This document shows positions 21,568 through 32,229 of a stretch of 64,000 bases of DNA, piece after piece (positions within the stretch are counted from its first letter, which is position 1; each line of letters opens with the position of its first letter). The stretch lies in assembly GCA_037501455.1 (NCBI GenBank), contig CM074861.1, forward strand, positions 94,837,001 through 94,901,000. Reading direction: 5' to 3'. Both the position numbers and the translations under genes were made by a program. The notes below the pieces were generated by a model. That model worked only from the letters and a program-made list of their open reading frames with translations, searched no databases and was not told the DNA's origin. Source of the stretch: Lantana camara (lineage: Eukaryota > Streptophyta > Magnoliopsida > Lamiales > Verbenaceae).

Positions 21568-21635
21568 CACGTGTGTGACACGTGTCACAGTGACACGTGT
21601 CACTCACGTGAGCCACACGTGTGATTTCACACGTG
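21568..21635. promoter_or_regulatory. Six CACGTG (G-box) sites in C 5' LTR
   Basis: Same spacing and number as in the 3' LTR, from CACGTG at 21568 to CACGTG at 21630. The cluster is about 350 bases upstream of the TATA box on the - strand. It is a likely bZIP/bHLH factor binding array in the active promoter. Confidence 0.78.
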
Positions 21636-22786
21636 TGGAACCCTCTTGGTCCGATTAACTCGTTTAATCATTTTCAAGCCTCAACTCATGTAACCAAGTT
21701 GTTGTGTGTGACCCTCTAGGTTCTCAATTCAATTAGCAGTGACCCCAATTAATTAATTCACTAATTAATTAATCAGTCCACAGATTAAACGACCATAGTC
21801 TAGCAACAGGTGTTTAACCCCTAGCTGAATTGGAATGTTCGGATTCGACAGAACCTTTAAGTCATTGATTCATGAGATACAATCCTCCTACTTACTATCT
21901 CTCAACCAAGATCTAGGGCAAGGGAATAATCAGAAACCTAATAATCTGGTCTTAAAGCTAAGTGCATTTCATATCCATTTGATCTCAATCCAAGAAACCC
22001 TTTTCTTGATGTCTTGATCTACTGCCTTGGCCAAGGACTCCATATGGCATATGAATGACTTACACAATAAGAGATCACCTTGCAAATGCAAGTGTAGGTC
22101 CTTTCTTGATTCTCATTCACTTTCATGAATCACTTGTGCAGCCCCAGCATAAGCCTTGAATCGGTTGTCTAAGGCGACACCCTTTAAAGCTTATACCTAA
22201 GACTACAGAGTTAACTCATAAAGTGACAAGGAACCTCAAGTCTAAGGATCAATTAATCACATCAATGACTCGTGAGATATTTCCTAATCTGGAAGTTTCC
22301 ATTTCCTGAAATAGAAACTTCCTTTCCCATTTAGGAATGCTCTCACACGGGGCACCTCAGTGAACTTACTTATTAAAGTAAGCACCCTCATGTATCACGT
22401 ACGTATCAACTATACACTTTGCACCTCCATGAAACAAGGTGGTCCTTCTTAAGGGCGTGATCCCACTAGCAAGCCTTAGAGGAGTCAGGTTGACACTCCC
22501 ACTGTCTGTAGGACTCATCGGCTTGGAGTATTTTACTAATCATGACTTATGTGATATAGGGCTCGTTTCATGAACCATTTCACCTAAATGGTAGAGTCCT
22601 AAAGTCATCAGGATTAGGGGAGTTCTCATACATGCACAGCTAAAGTAAACGCATACCAAACAAGAGCATATAAAGAAGTGTTGCCTTAATTCGTTATTTC
22701 ATTCAAAGATTGTATGTGATTACAATAAGGAAAAGCACAAAGCGGATATACAATCGGCTTTCTAGGGCACTATTCCTAACATGAAT

Positions 22787-23108
22787 TACGGGACAGGTTA
22801 GGACAGGTTCGTGGAATTAGTTGAACACGTTTGTATTTTAATTTATGTTATTTTTGGGATTAGGGATCTATATTAGTTGAGCCCGTCAACTGTTGCTTTT
22901 AATTTAAGTTTGTTTGTGTGATTGCTTCCGCATACGCTTTCGTTTTTGTTGGTTGGTTTAATTTGCAGGGTCTACGTTTCGCCTAGCTTAGGTGTGTGTC
23001 TTTCTGTCACCCGTTCGCCTCTGCTCGGTTCATATACGGGTTTCCCATCTCGTATGTGGATTGGGCTTAGGTGCGGGGGATGTGGTGACCCACTGTGCCG
23101 GTGCTACA
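22787..23108 (+). repeat. B, 5' LTR, last part
   Basis: It continues B's LTR after C and its duplication, and ends GTGCTACA. It includes the conserved GTGCGGGGGATGTGG box. With 9668-12637 it makes 3292 bases, close to the 3272 of the right LTR. Confidence 0.92.
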
Positions 23109-23116
23109 TCTTAAAG

Positions 23117-23128
23117 TGGTATCAGAGC
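23117..23128 (+). other. B primer binding site (tRNA-iMet)
   Basis: TGGTATCAGAGC lies 8 bases after the LTR end, identical to that of A. A leader of about 320 bases to gag includes GGCATGCATATATCTGTGT at about 23341, part of a recurring pre-gag motif. Confidence 0.9.
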
Positions 23129-23447
23129 GTTGGGTTACAAAACCTGATCTCAGAGTCGTGGTGTGTCGGTCTAAGTCGAACGGCATAGGATAATGTGGTT
23201 ATATGCTTGCATTTGCCTCGTGATTTGCTATGATATGTGTTTGAATTCTTAATATTTTGTTAATTTTACTTTTCGTGATGTATTGCATTTACCTAATTGT
23301 TTTTACTTGATTTAATTATGTGTCATTCTCACGTACTAACCGGCATGCATATATCTGTGTCGTAGTTGTGAGATTTTCAGGAGGCCGCCTCAACGATAAG
23401 ATTTTGGTTCATCATCACATCAACATCCTTTTCATCGAGAATAAACA

Positions 23448-24410
23448 ATGACCGAATTGCCACCTATGAGTCGGATGACAACATTGTATCGAGACTTTAG
23501 ACCATTCAACCCTCCCCAATTTAGAGAAGGCAATCATATCAGGGCGGAAGAGTGGCTCTCCGAGATTGAAAGTATATTCGAGGTATGGCCATGCGACTCA
23601 CAAGATAAGGCTCACCTTGTCTTACTACTTTTGCAAGGACAAGCAAGACAGTTGTGGAAAAGAGTTGCTCCACAATTAGAAGCAACGAACGAAGGATTGA
23701 CATGGGATACCTTCGTTCAAGAGCTTAGAAGAAGGTACTCATCGGCTATTTTACGAGATCGAAGATTTGAGGAGTTTCATACTCTACAACAAGGAGGCAA
23801 AATGGTCAAGGAATACATCGAAGAATTTGAGAGGTTAGGCACCTACGTACCTCATATCATGAACAATGAAGAGATGAAGATTTGGTACTTCATGGAAGGA
23901 CTACGAGATGAGTTCAAGGAGGCCTTAATTGCCGAGGATATGAGTACTTGGGACAAGGCTACCACGAAAGTTTTAAGGGTTGAAAATCGGAGAATAACAA
24001 GAGGCAATGAAGAAGAGGAGTTGAGACCGAGAGGTGAATTAGGATTTTGCTCGAACCTACAAATGGAAGAAAGAATCCAACCTCCCGGTATCCAAGCTAA
24101 GAAGAAAAGGATTCCAGGAAAGAAACATAAAATCGGGGATCCTTCGAGACCAAGGAAAGAATCTCAACCATGTGCTTACTGTGGAGGAACTAATCATGCC
24201 TACAACTCGTGTTGGGATAGACTGAAGAACTGATATGCGTGCGGACCAAAGAAACATATGGTTGCCGAATGTGATCGATCCAAGGCTCACAAGTAATGGA
24301 AGCGAGAACAAAGGCCTCAATTTGGAAACCAACATGAATCCAAGGATGGAGGTATTTGCATTCATAGCACGTGCATTCACGACATTTTAGGTTCTGCAAT
24401 TATTTATTAA
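23448..24410 (+). pseudogene. gag: B gag with two late stop codons; start of protease relic
   Basis: The first 261 residues (23448-24233) read open from ATG. The retrotransposon Gag capsid domain covers roughly residues 20-190, with IRAEEWLSEIESIF at the start and EYIEEFERLGTYVPH near 125, clearly related to A's gag. The zinc knuckle CAYCGGTNHAYNSC at 242-255 is complete. TGA (24231-24233) then TAA (24294-24296) interrupt the same frame, which still shows a second knuckle-like piece (CGPKKHMVAEC) and ICIHSTCIHDIL, the relic of the protease entry, before TAA at 24408. The capsid part could still be made. Nothing of Pol follows. Confidence 0.85.
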
Positions 24411-25956
24411 TTGTGCTATAATTGCCATTATAATATTTTTTTTTTTATGTGTTTGAGTGGTAATTATGTGATGCATCCCATTTACAAGTTAACCCGACAT
24501 GCATATTTAGTGTTTGCTTGATAGGATGTCGCTCCTTTCATGTCTCCGAGTTTGGTATTCAATGAAGTTGGAAGGGATGGTTAGAGTAAGGGTTGGGGTA
24601 AGGACCCCTATCGAGATCGGATTGAAGAGTGTAGGATGACATGAAGAAGATACTGAACAAGGTTGGTTTGGGAGGCATACAAATGGGGGTTGAAGATTCA
24701 AGGAAAATTAATTTTCTTAAGGAAGTACTATGATGAAAGTGCCGAAAAGAGAAGTAAGTAATCCATGAGCAAAATTGTGAAGAACTCTACTAATGGGCAC
24801 AAAATTGGGTTAACCAAAATCTCGGGGCATGGAGATTGACTCATTTTTCAGCCGCGCCCTTGGAGAAGAGTTTCGAGGAGAACTAATGGGAGACTTTCGT
24901 TGGGCTTTTGGGGGACTTCAATAGATTAAGATAAAGGTCTTGAATGAAGTCGTAGGCTAAAGGCGAGATGATAAGAAGTAAAATTTGGTAATGAAGAGGG
25001 TACTCGGGCGACAAGGAATTAGGGAATGTGTCGGTGTTTAAGTTGGGGAACTTCGAGATTTCCTAACAACAAGGATAACGCAAGGAGATGTCCTGGGGTT
25101 AAAGGAAGCGTTTGATGAGAATTACTAAGAGGCTTTGGATGTAATTCTCTTATATTCCAGGAAAAGAGTACGCGGTACTTTCGAGCACCTTAACGAAGAG
25201 GATTTATGATTACAAGACAATACCTCTTCTTTAAAAATTTCTACGAGTAAGTTTCGAGTGAAAGAATCCGGAGTAAGGCCGTTGGTGATGAATTAGAGCT
25301 CAAGGAATGTAATTCTTGGAACCAATAATAAGACCAAGAGAACATTTAAGAGTGCAAGATTGGGTTAGAGAAAATTCCGAGGATAGGCAACAAATACGGG
25401 ATGAAGATCGGGATGAAATTTGAAGTAAAGAGCACCGTGAATCTCAAGGCGAAAATGTGGACAAAAGGGACTTCGACTTTGAACACATCATCATAAGATC
25501 AAATTCTCCCACTTCGGTGAACGGTACATTTAAACATGCATATCACGTACATCATGCATTTTAGTTTTCTTTGGTGTTTTGAGTGCTCGAGAGTGGTGTC
25601 TTGGTAAGATGAGGGTGCTCGAGAGTGGTGTTTTGGTGGGATATGAAGAAGGTTCGGATGTTAGACACTTCAGACCTTAGATCGTGGACAAGAAGAGATT
25701 CGGTTTCAGCTTGGTTGTGGAGTGGTATGGACGAGCTTAAGAGTTGACTCAAATGACTCAAACGGTGAGAGTTGAATCTATTTTAGACCCTCTTAATTGT
25801 ACGAGTCGATCGAGCAATTCAAATGGCCGGATCGATTTAGAGATTCAAACCCCTTGTGCTGGAAGACCTTTCTCGAGCTAACCCTCGTCGGGACGTCATG
25901 AACCTCGAACTTGGGTGAATACATAAAGTTGTTCGAGCTTGAAACTCGAGCAGGCA
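24411..25956 (+). other. B interior spacer without recognisable gene
   Basis: About 1.5 kb, purine-rich on the + strand, with many stops in all frames. I recognise no RT, RNase H or integrase motif. Near 24490 it has AACCCGACATGCATATTTAG, a second copy of the pre-gag motif also found twice in D. A 23-base unit starting GTGCTCGAGAGTGGTG is repeated at 25583-25605 and 25615-25637. It may be decayed pol or non-coding filler. Confidence 0.6.
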
Positions 25957-25991
25957 AACCTGGGGACCAGGTTCTCTTAAAGGGAGGAGTT
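25957..25991 (+). other. B pre-PPT hairpin and polypurine tract
   Basis: Arms AACCTGG (25957-25963) and CCAGGTT (25967-25973) enclose GGA. The purine tract AAAGGGAGGAGTT (25979-25991) abuts the right LTR. Compared with A, a T-A pair is replaced by C-G, keeping the stem. Confidence 0.85.
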
Positions 25992-26801
25992 TGTGACACC
26001 CCGCCTCTTCAGCATTCCAGGTACGGCGTCACGGGTGAGTTTAATTCTGTAACTTACGTGAATTATTTGATTAGCATGCTTATATGTCGATGTGAGATTT
26101 ATTTTAATACGTGTGCATTAGAATTTAATTAATTGTTCTTGGGCTCAATCGCTCAATATTTGCCGAATTAGGGGACCTAATTTTAATTAGGGTGTTTTGG
26201 CCTTTGTGGCTATTTGAGCTCGGGAATTCGAATTCGAATTTCGATCCTACCATTAAATTTGTTTCGACGATTCGGATTTATTGGAATTAACCTTTTATTT
26301 TTCTAAAGCCGTTTGATAGCCCTACCGTTTTAAAATCCGATCCGAGTGGACCGGATACCGTTTGACCCTACCCGTGTCTTAGCTAAAAGGAACAAGCCTT
26401 TCTCCTTTTTCCTCCACTTTCACCTGCAGCAACAAGGAGAAGAGAAAAGGAGAGGATTTCCCCCTTTGGCCATTCCAAGCTTCGGCTCAAGCTCGTGCCC
26501 CGTCCGACCACCCAATCGAAGAAGCAAGGTAATCAATGTATTCCCCTCGTTATGTGCTTCATTTCTACGTTTGTTTCGTACCTTGATTCCTTGTCTAGAT
26601 GCCTATTTGGGGGTGCTGATGAATAGTACCGGGTTCGGGATTTGGTATGCTCGGGCTTGTTTCGGGAGGCCTAACTTGTATTTATGTGATCTATGTGTTA
26701 TGTTTGATTTGTGGTATGAATTTCGGGGTGTTTCGTAGTGTTTGGGGGTGTTTTGGCGCTTTTCTTACTGTTCCCGACGCCATGGTTTTGCTGCTGCAAG
26801 T

Positions 26802-26924
26802 TTGGTCGCGCCCGCGACCAATTTATGTGTAAAAATGGTCGCGGCCGCGACCGGTTTTTAAGGGGTTCTCGAGTTGTGGCTTCGCGGCCGCGACTGGTTT
26901 TCAGTGCAATTTTGTCGCGGCCGC
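26802..26924. repeat. GC-rich palindrome cluster in B 3' LTR
   Basis: Stem TTGGTCGC/GCGACCAA is at 26802-26821. GGTCGCGGCCGCGACC (26837-26852), TCGCGGCCGCGA (26882-26893) and GCGGCCGC (26917-26924) are perfect palindromes. The fourth unit is better preserved here than in the left LTR. Confidence 0.85.
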
Positions 26925-28730
26925 TACCAACTCATACATGCTCGGTTTTGGATGATTTTTCAACCGTTGGAAACCTCTTGAAGTCTAGAACAACCTCCAA
27001 TTGGAATGACCTCATTATCTTTTCCCGTTTGTGAGATATTATCAATTCTTTTTGGTGTCGCCACTTTATCGACAATCCGCTTTCGTCCAACTTCGAACCT
27101 ACGCCATTTTCGCCTCGCTTTGAACCACAATTCGAGCCACCTACCATTTGAAACATTTATGTGTCTAGTTTCATTCCCATGAAACAAAAATTAATACCCA
27201 TTTCTCAAACTCAAGTTTTCCTACAGCTTGTCCGTTTCGGAAAATTTCCAACTTTTGCCCGTTTTGCTCAGAACCGTTTCTTATGCTTTTCTTCAGCTTT
27301 TCTTGCACCTTTTCACCTCCGAACCTATTCCTAACTTGTTTTATATTATGTTATGTGTATGTATTTGATCTTATATGCATTTTATATCGCTTTAGTAATG
27401 TGCTTTGTGATCATACATGAATAAGTGCCACCATTTGCCTTTTGTTTACCTTTTATGTATTGATAGTGCACTTAAACATGCTTTAATGTGTTTTAAGCAT
27501 ATGATAAGCTATGAAATGCATTTCCTTGCATGAAATGAGTTTGAATATGAATTTTGTTTAGGTAGTTGAATCTCTTATGTGCCTATGCATACGCCGTGCG
27601 TCTATGTGGTTCTCCTTTGGGTCTAAGTCCTGCTTTTTATCTTCAGTTTGTCCAGGTGCACCCGGGGTGGTGTTTCGTGAGCCGTTTTGATTCCGGGGTG
27701 GATCACTTGTGTTGTTCTTGGCTTCCTTTGGTATAAGGTGAGGTTAGGTTATAGTTAAACCCTATGAGATGTGTTCGTTTTATATGTATGTGAACTATAA
27801 CCATAAGTATAAATAAATACGTGTGAAATATGTAATGTGACAAGTCTTTCCAAGTATGATACGCTATGTACAAGCCTATGTACGCTTGTTTTGGGTATGT
27901 TATCATTTTATGTGGTTGCAACATCAAACTATACTTCAAACCGTGTGCCACTTACGAGCCGAGAGCTACGAGCTATGGATATGCCATGGATTAGACACGG
28001 AGAGGTATGTAGAGTATAGTTGTTGCAAGGTAAGCTCGTTATGTCAGTTTGTTATGTTATTTTCGTTATGTAGCGGGTTATGTTATGGTATGCTCTCTCT
28101 GATTTGTTTGGTATGATTGGGCTCCGGAGTTGTGGGTAAGGGGGACCCGGGTCGGCCATGGGGTCGCCGGTTAATGACCCCGTGCACATCTCCACAATTT
28201 ATAGGAACATCCCTGAACCCTCCAGGAGATTTGGTAGGGGGATGGGAACCTGAGGGTTTGAGTGTTCGTGCTCCCCTCGTATGATTTGGATGGTTTGGGT
28301 CGCGCAACCCTTCCATCACCGGAGAAGGAGGTATGTATGATACGTATGCTATGTTATGTTTTGATTTGTTATGTATGTTTAGTTTGAGGAGCCCAGGATG
28401 GGATTAGGTACTCGTACCCGCCGAGTTATGTATGTGTGCTTTGGTAAAGTTCGTGAAACGGGGATAGATTCTTAAATTAAAAATACAATATGAATCTTTC
28501 GAATATGTAAGCTAAGATATGATTTTATTTGATACGATTTGTTATGAATTAACGATCCGGTTTTATCTGAAATTCTTTAAGCTTTGGTTTGCTTTCTTTC
28601 TTTTAGAAACCCTATATGTATATATCACGGGTTAAACTTTGGTATGCAAAAACTATCCTTGAGTTCACACACTATGTGATTGTTATGTGCTTTGCTCTTA
28701 TACATAGAGCGTGTGTGAGTAGCCCCTCAC

Positions 28731-28747
28731 TCAGTCTGTGTGACTGA
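28731..28747 (+). other. CAGTC-type hairpin in B 3' LTR
   Basis: Arms TCAGTC and GACTGA around TGTGT, followed by a pyrimidine tract and TTGTAGGTTC. This copy has TGTAG where the left LTR has TGCAG. Confidence 0.65.
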
Positions 28748-29268
28748 CCCCTTTCCCTTTTGTTTTAGTTGTAGGTTCAGATTTTGGAGTTCGAGCTAGG
28801 CGGTTTTGAGTAGGGTATGTCGAGTCTGTGTCTGTCTGTTTGTTTTGTTAAGTGCTTTTGCTCCATATTGTATAAGAAGTTATGTATGCGTATATGATAT
28901 ACTTTATGCAGGTTTGCACTTATAATTTGGAATGTATGAATTACGGGACAGGTTAGGACAGGTTCGTGGAATTAGTTGAACCCGTTTGTATTTTAATTTA
29001 TGTTATGTTCGGGATTAGGGATCTATATTAGTTGAACCCGTCAACTGTTGCTTTTAATTTAAGTTTGTTTGTGTGATTGCTTCCGCATACGCTGTCGTTT
29101 TTGTTGGTTGGTTTAATTTGCAGGGTCTACGTTCCGCCTAGCTTAGGTGTGTGTCTGTCTGTCACCCGTTCGCCTCTGCTCGGTTCATGTACGGGTTTCC
29201 CATCTCGTATGTGGATTGGGCTTAGGTGCGGGGGATGTGGTGACCCACCGTGTGGGTGCTACATTATT

Positions 29269-29446
29269 GCTTCCGCTTTTATTGATACATTTGTTTAGTG
29301 GTATTAATTGAGGGTACCCGCCTAGCTTTTGAGTTTGTATTATCTCCCGTTCGCTATAGTTTCGGTTCATGTATGAATTGCCCGTTTCATATGTGGATTG
29401 AGGCTATAGTGCGGGGGATGTGGCGCCTAGCATTCCGGGTGCTACA
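29269..29446 (+). repeat. A, 3' LTR, last part
   Basis: It resumes A's LTR after B and the duplicated TTATT, and ends CATTCCGGGTGCTACA. It matches 2141-2318 of the left LTR. It includes the G-run box of the LTR 3' end. Confidence 0.93.
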
Positions 29447-29986
29447 CCTTATGATATTAAACAAGATTATTTTATTTTTTTTCTATTTTGATGCTTGAAT
29501 GATTAGTTCCATATCATAATTATCATTCGAAAGTAAAAAATTCAATTATAATTTAAATAGTATTGACACATACGAAGCATCACAATATCGACATCTTGTG
29601 ACGGTTATCATTGCCACAAGAAACATTTTAAATAAATGGGTTCTTGTTAGGTGATGAGTTTAGGTGTCACAAAATGGAACTTTTCAGATGCACATGACCA
29701 TCACCATATCCCGACTTATTATGAGGCTTAGAAGCGTCATAATAATTGGATTTTGGTAGTTAGGATTTAAAATGGGACACACAAAAGCGTCACAACATCA
29801 GCGATTTAGTGACGATTTTCGTCATCACAACAGAGCTAATTTTGAGACGCTGAAAAGCGTCATTAAAAGCTGTTGCAATGTCGGAATAGATGACGCTTAT
29901 GGTCGGCGTCGCAACATCGAAAGCGTCACAATAGCTGTTGCTTGTGACGAATTTAAGCGTTACAAAATGCTGTTTTTTCTGTAGTG
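29447..29986 (-). mobile_element. CACTA (En/Spm-type) transposon terminus, remnant
   Basis: At 29969-29986 the + strand reads GCTGTTTTTTCTGTAGTG, which on the other strand starts CACTACAGAAAAAACAGC, the typical CACTA terminal inverted repeat. The preceding 250 bases hold many subterminal units around AGCGTCAC/GTGACGCT (for example 29783, 29851, 29928), as CACTA ends do. A interrupts it at 29446; the other end and any transposase lie outside or are lost. The 3-base target duplication cannot be tested. It joins directly to the truncated LTR of F. Confidence 0.7.
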
Positions 29987-30629
29987 AACCCCAACATAAA
30001 CCTTGAATCGGTTATCTAAAGCGACACCCTTTAAAGCTTACACCTCGGATTACAGAGTTAGCTCACAAAGTATCAATGGGACCTCAAGTCTAAGGATCAC
30101 TTAATCACATCAATGACTCATGAGATATTTCCTAATCTGGAAGTTTCTATTTTTAGAAATAGAAACTTCCTTTCCCATTTAGGAATCTTCTCACACGGGA
30201 TACCGCAGTGTACCTACTTAGAGTAAGCAAGCACCCCCATGTATCATGTACGTATCAACAATACACTTTGCACCCCATGAAACAAGGTGGTCTTTCTTAA
30301 GGGCGTAATCACACGAGCAAGCCTCGAACGAGTCAAGTCGACAGTCCCACTGTCTCTAAGACTTATCGGCTTGGAGTGATTTCTAATCATGAGTTATGTG
30401 ATATAGGGCTCGTCTCATGAACCACTTCACCTAAATGGTTGAGTCCTATAAGTCATATTGATTAGGTGAGTTCTTATACATGTGCAGTTAAAGTAAATAT
30501 ACAATCAAACAAGATCACATAAAGAAGTGTTACCTTAGTTCGTTTATTATTCAAAGATTGTTTGTGATTTATAAAAGGAGAGTACTAAAGCAGACTATTA
30601 CATTGGCTTTCAGGGCACTATTCCTAACA
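29987..30629 (-). repeat. F, 3' LTR, truncated
   Basis: It matches C's LTR from about 13949 to 14591 with clear divergence and ends at CTAACA on the + strand. The first kilobase or more, including the CACGTG region, is missing at the CACTA junction. A changed polypurine tract (complement ATATCCCACTTG) follows. Confidence 0.85.
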
Positions 30630-30645
30630 ATATCCCACTTGCCCG

Positions 30646-32208
30646 TCAAAGCGACTGATGAGCTAATCTAAGTCCCATCTTCGCGAGATGACCTTCGGAA
30701 GCTTCTCGACTAAGGGGTTTAGTAAGCGGGTCTGCTACGTCCTCCACTGATGCGACCCTCTCAATTTACACATCACCTCGTTTGATGATACCGTGGATTT
30801 GGTTATACTTTTTCATAATTTGCTTGGTCCGTTGGTGAGATCTTCATTCTCTCGCTTGAGCAACCGCCCCAGTGGTTTCACAAAACACAGTAATGGGGTC
30901 TTTTATGCTAGGAACGACATTTAATTATTGAATGAAGTTTCTAATCCAAACGCCTTCCTTATCTGCATTGTTTGCAACTAAGTATTCGGCCTCAGTGGTC
31001 GAGTCTGCAGTGGTTAATTATTCAGAACTTTTTCAACTCGCTGCTCCGCCGTTAAGGCAGAAAATATATCCTAACATTGACTTAAAATCATCTAAGTCAG
31101 ATTCAAAGCTTGCATAGCAGTATCCTCCGATTACTAGATCTTTCTGTCTTTCATATACTAAGAACAAATCCTTAGTGCTTTGTAAGTACTTTAGGATATT
31201 CTTCACGGCAGTCCAGTGACCTTCTCTAGGGTTTGATTCGAAACGGCTCGTTACACTAAGTGCATATGCCACATCCGGCCGAGTACACAACATTGCATAC
31301 ATTGTGCTACCTATTGCTGAGGTATAAGACACGTGAGTTCGTCTTTCCTTCTCAAGGTTTGTCGTAGGACACATCTTCTTAGAAAGACATGTTTCTACAC
31401 TCATGGGAAGAACTTTGTTCTTCGCATTTTCCATACTGATCAGTTTCAGTACTTTGTCTATGTACATTGATTGTGATAGTCCTGTCAATGTCTTAGATCT
31501 ATCCCTATAGACATTATACCGAAAATGTAGGACGCATCACCAAGATCTTTCATCTCGAATCGGTTTGATAACCAAGACTTGGTAACTTTCATATCATTCT
31601 TCAAATTCCCAATTAGAAGGATGTCATCAACATAAAACACCAAGAATTACATTGAAGTCTCCAATTTCTTTCTATACAAGCACGACTAATTCAAATTTTG
31701 AACAAAGCCAAACGCTTTGACTGCTTCATCAAAACGAATGTTCCAATTCCTAGAAGCCTGTTTCAATCCGTAGATTGATCTTTGGAGTTTGCAAACCTTT
31801 TGCTCACTCCCACTAAATGTGAAACCTATGGGTTGATCCATACAAATGTCTTTATCAATGTCTCCATTGAGAAAGGCAGTTTCCATATCCATTTGCCATA
31901 TCTCATAGTCGTAATATGCAGCTATGGCAAGCATGATCTGACTGGACTTTTACATTACAATCGGTGAGAAGGTTTTATCAAAGTCCACACCGGGCCTTTG
32001 AGTGAAGCCTTTGGTAACGAGCCTTACCTTATAGGCTACAATGTTTCCACCTACTCTGAGCTTTCTCTTAAAGATCCATTTACAACCTATGGGTTTTACC
32101 CCATTTGGCAAATCAACTAAGGTCCAAACTTGGTTGGAGTACATGGAATCCATTTTGGATTTCAAGACTTGTTTCCACTGTTCATAATCCGATTCTGACG
32201 TGCCTCCT
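30646..32208 (-). pseudogene. F pol, RNase H and reverse transcriptase part, decayed
   Basis: Fragments in shifting frames align with C. The RNase H end is at 30650-31000. RNase H/RT thumb lies at 31033-31488, with MYIDKVLK, CTRPDVAYALSVTSRF and YCYASFESD (the first Asp of YCDAS changed to Tyr). The YVDD codons are still present near 31632 but are framed by stops. RT palm is at 31686-31934 and the RT N-terminal part at 31950-32208 with IGCKWIFKRKL. It cannot encode an enzyme. E interrupts it at 32208. Confidence 0.85.
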
Positions 32209-32229
32209 TGTAGCGCCTCCCCTAGCGCT
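32209..32229 (-). repeat. E, 3' LTR, outermost 21 bases
   Basis: It starts TGTAGCGCCTCCCCTAGCGC, matching 58861-58881 apart from two substitutions. H is inserted after it. Confidence 0.85.

Larger units (their letters stand above)
12638..22781 (-). mobile_element. Element C: full-length Ty1/copia retrotransposon with intact gag-pol
   Basis: This 10,144-base element on the - strand is bounded by two LTRs of exactly 1954 bases each and by the duplication TGAAT (12633-12637 and 22782-22786). Reading on the - strand: 5' LTR (22781-20828), iMet-type primer site, a 2.3 kb leader, one continuous gag-pol frame, polypurine tract, 3' LTR (14591-12638). It is the innermost, and so youngest, insertion of the left stack, and nothing interrupts its frame. 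Domain order protease-integrase-RT-RNase H defines Ty1/copia. I cannot assign the lineage with confidence. Confidence 0.95.
20828..22781 (-). repeat. C, 5' LTR
   Basis: It is 1954 bases and drives transcription of C on the - strand. The TATA box is at 21214-21221 with the abutting palindrome 21196-21213. The six CACGTG boxes lie in 21568-21635. The target duplication TGAAT follows at 22782-22786. Confidence 0.95.
9668..29263 (+). mobile_element. Element B: gag-only non-autonomous Ty3/gypsy element (TR-GAG-like), split by C
   Basis: It begins TGTGACACCCCG and ends GTGCTACA, flanked by the 5-base duplication TTATT (9663-9667 and 29264-29268). Without C it is about 9.4 kb. The LTRs are about 3.29 kb (left, reassembled) and 3272 bases (right), unusually long compared with the 2.9 kb interior. 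The interior has a primer site, one gag frame and a purine tract, but no recognisable protease core, RT, RNase H or integrase. It must borrow Pol from another element. This matches the published idea of gag-only terminal-repeat elements (TR-GAG). Parts of its LTR align with that of A. Confidence 0.88.
25992..29263 (+). repeat. B, 3' LTR
   Basis: This intact 3272-base LTR runs TGTGACACCCCG to GTGCTACA. It contains the palindrome cluster (26802-26924), the CAGTC hairpin (28731-28747) and the shared block ending in CATCACCGGAGAAGGAGG (about 28120-28325). It gives the uninterrupted form of the site where C landed in the left LTR. TTATT follows at 29264-29268. Confidence 0.95.
1..29446 (+). mobile_element. 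Element A: Ty3/gypsy chromovirus (Tekay/Del-like), split by B and C
   Basis: This is a long terminal repeat retrotransposon that moves through an RNA copy. Visible parts are a left LTR (cut by the window start), an iMet-type primer site, gag, protease, reverse transcriptase, RNase H, integrase, a C-terminal chromodomain-like tail, a polypurine tract and a right LTR. Its own DNA is 1-9667 and 29269-29446; the rest is the nested elements B and C. The right LTR adds up to 2762 bases, so about 450 bases of the left LTR lie outside the window. In a 240-base stretch (121-360 against its right copy) I counted about 5 differences, which suggests a fairly recent insertion. Protease-RT-RNaseH-integrase order and the tail define Ty3/gypsy; the Tekay/Del lineage is inferred from the tail. 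Confidence 0.9.

Noticed and set aside
29772..29984. 70-codon frame at the CACTA end
   Set aside because: It is composed of subterminal repeats and ends at the terminal inverted repeat.
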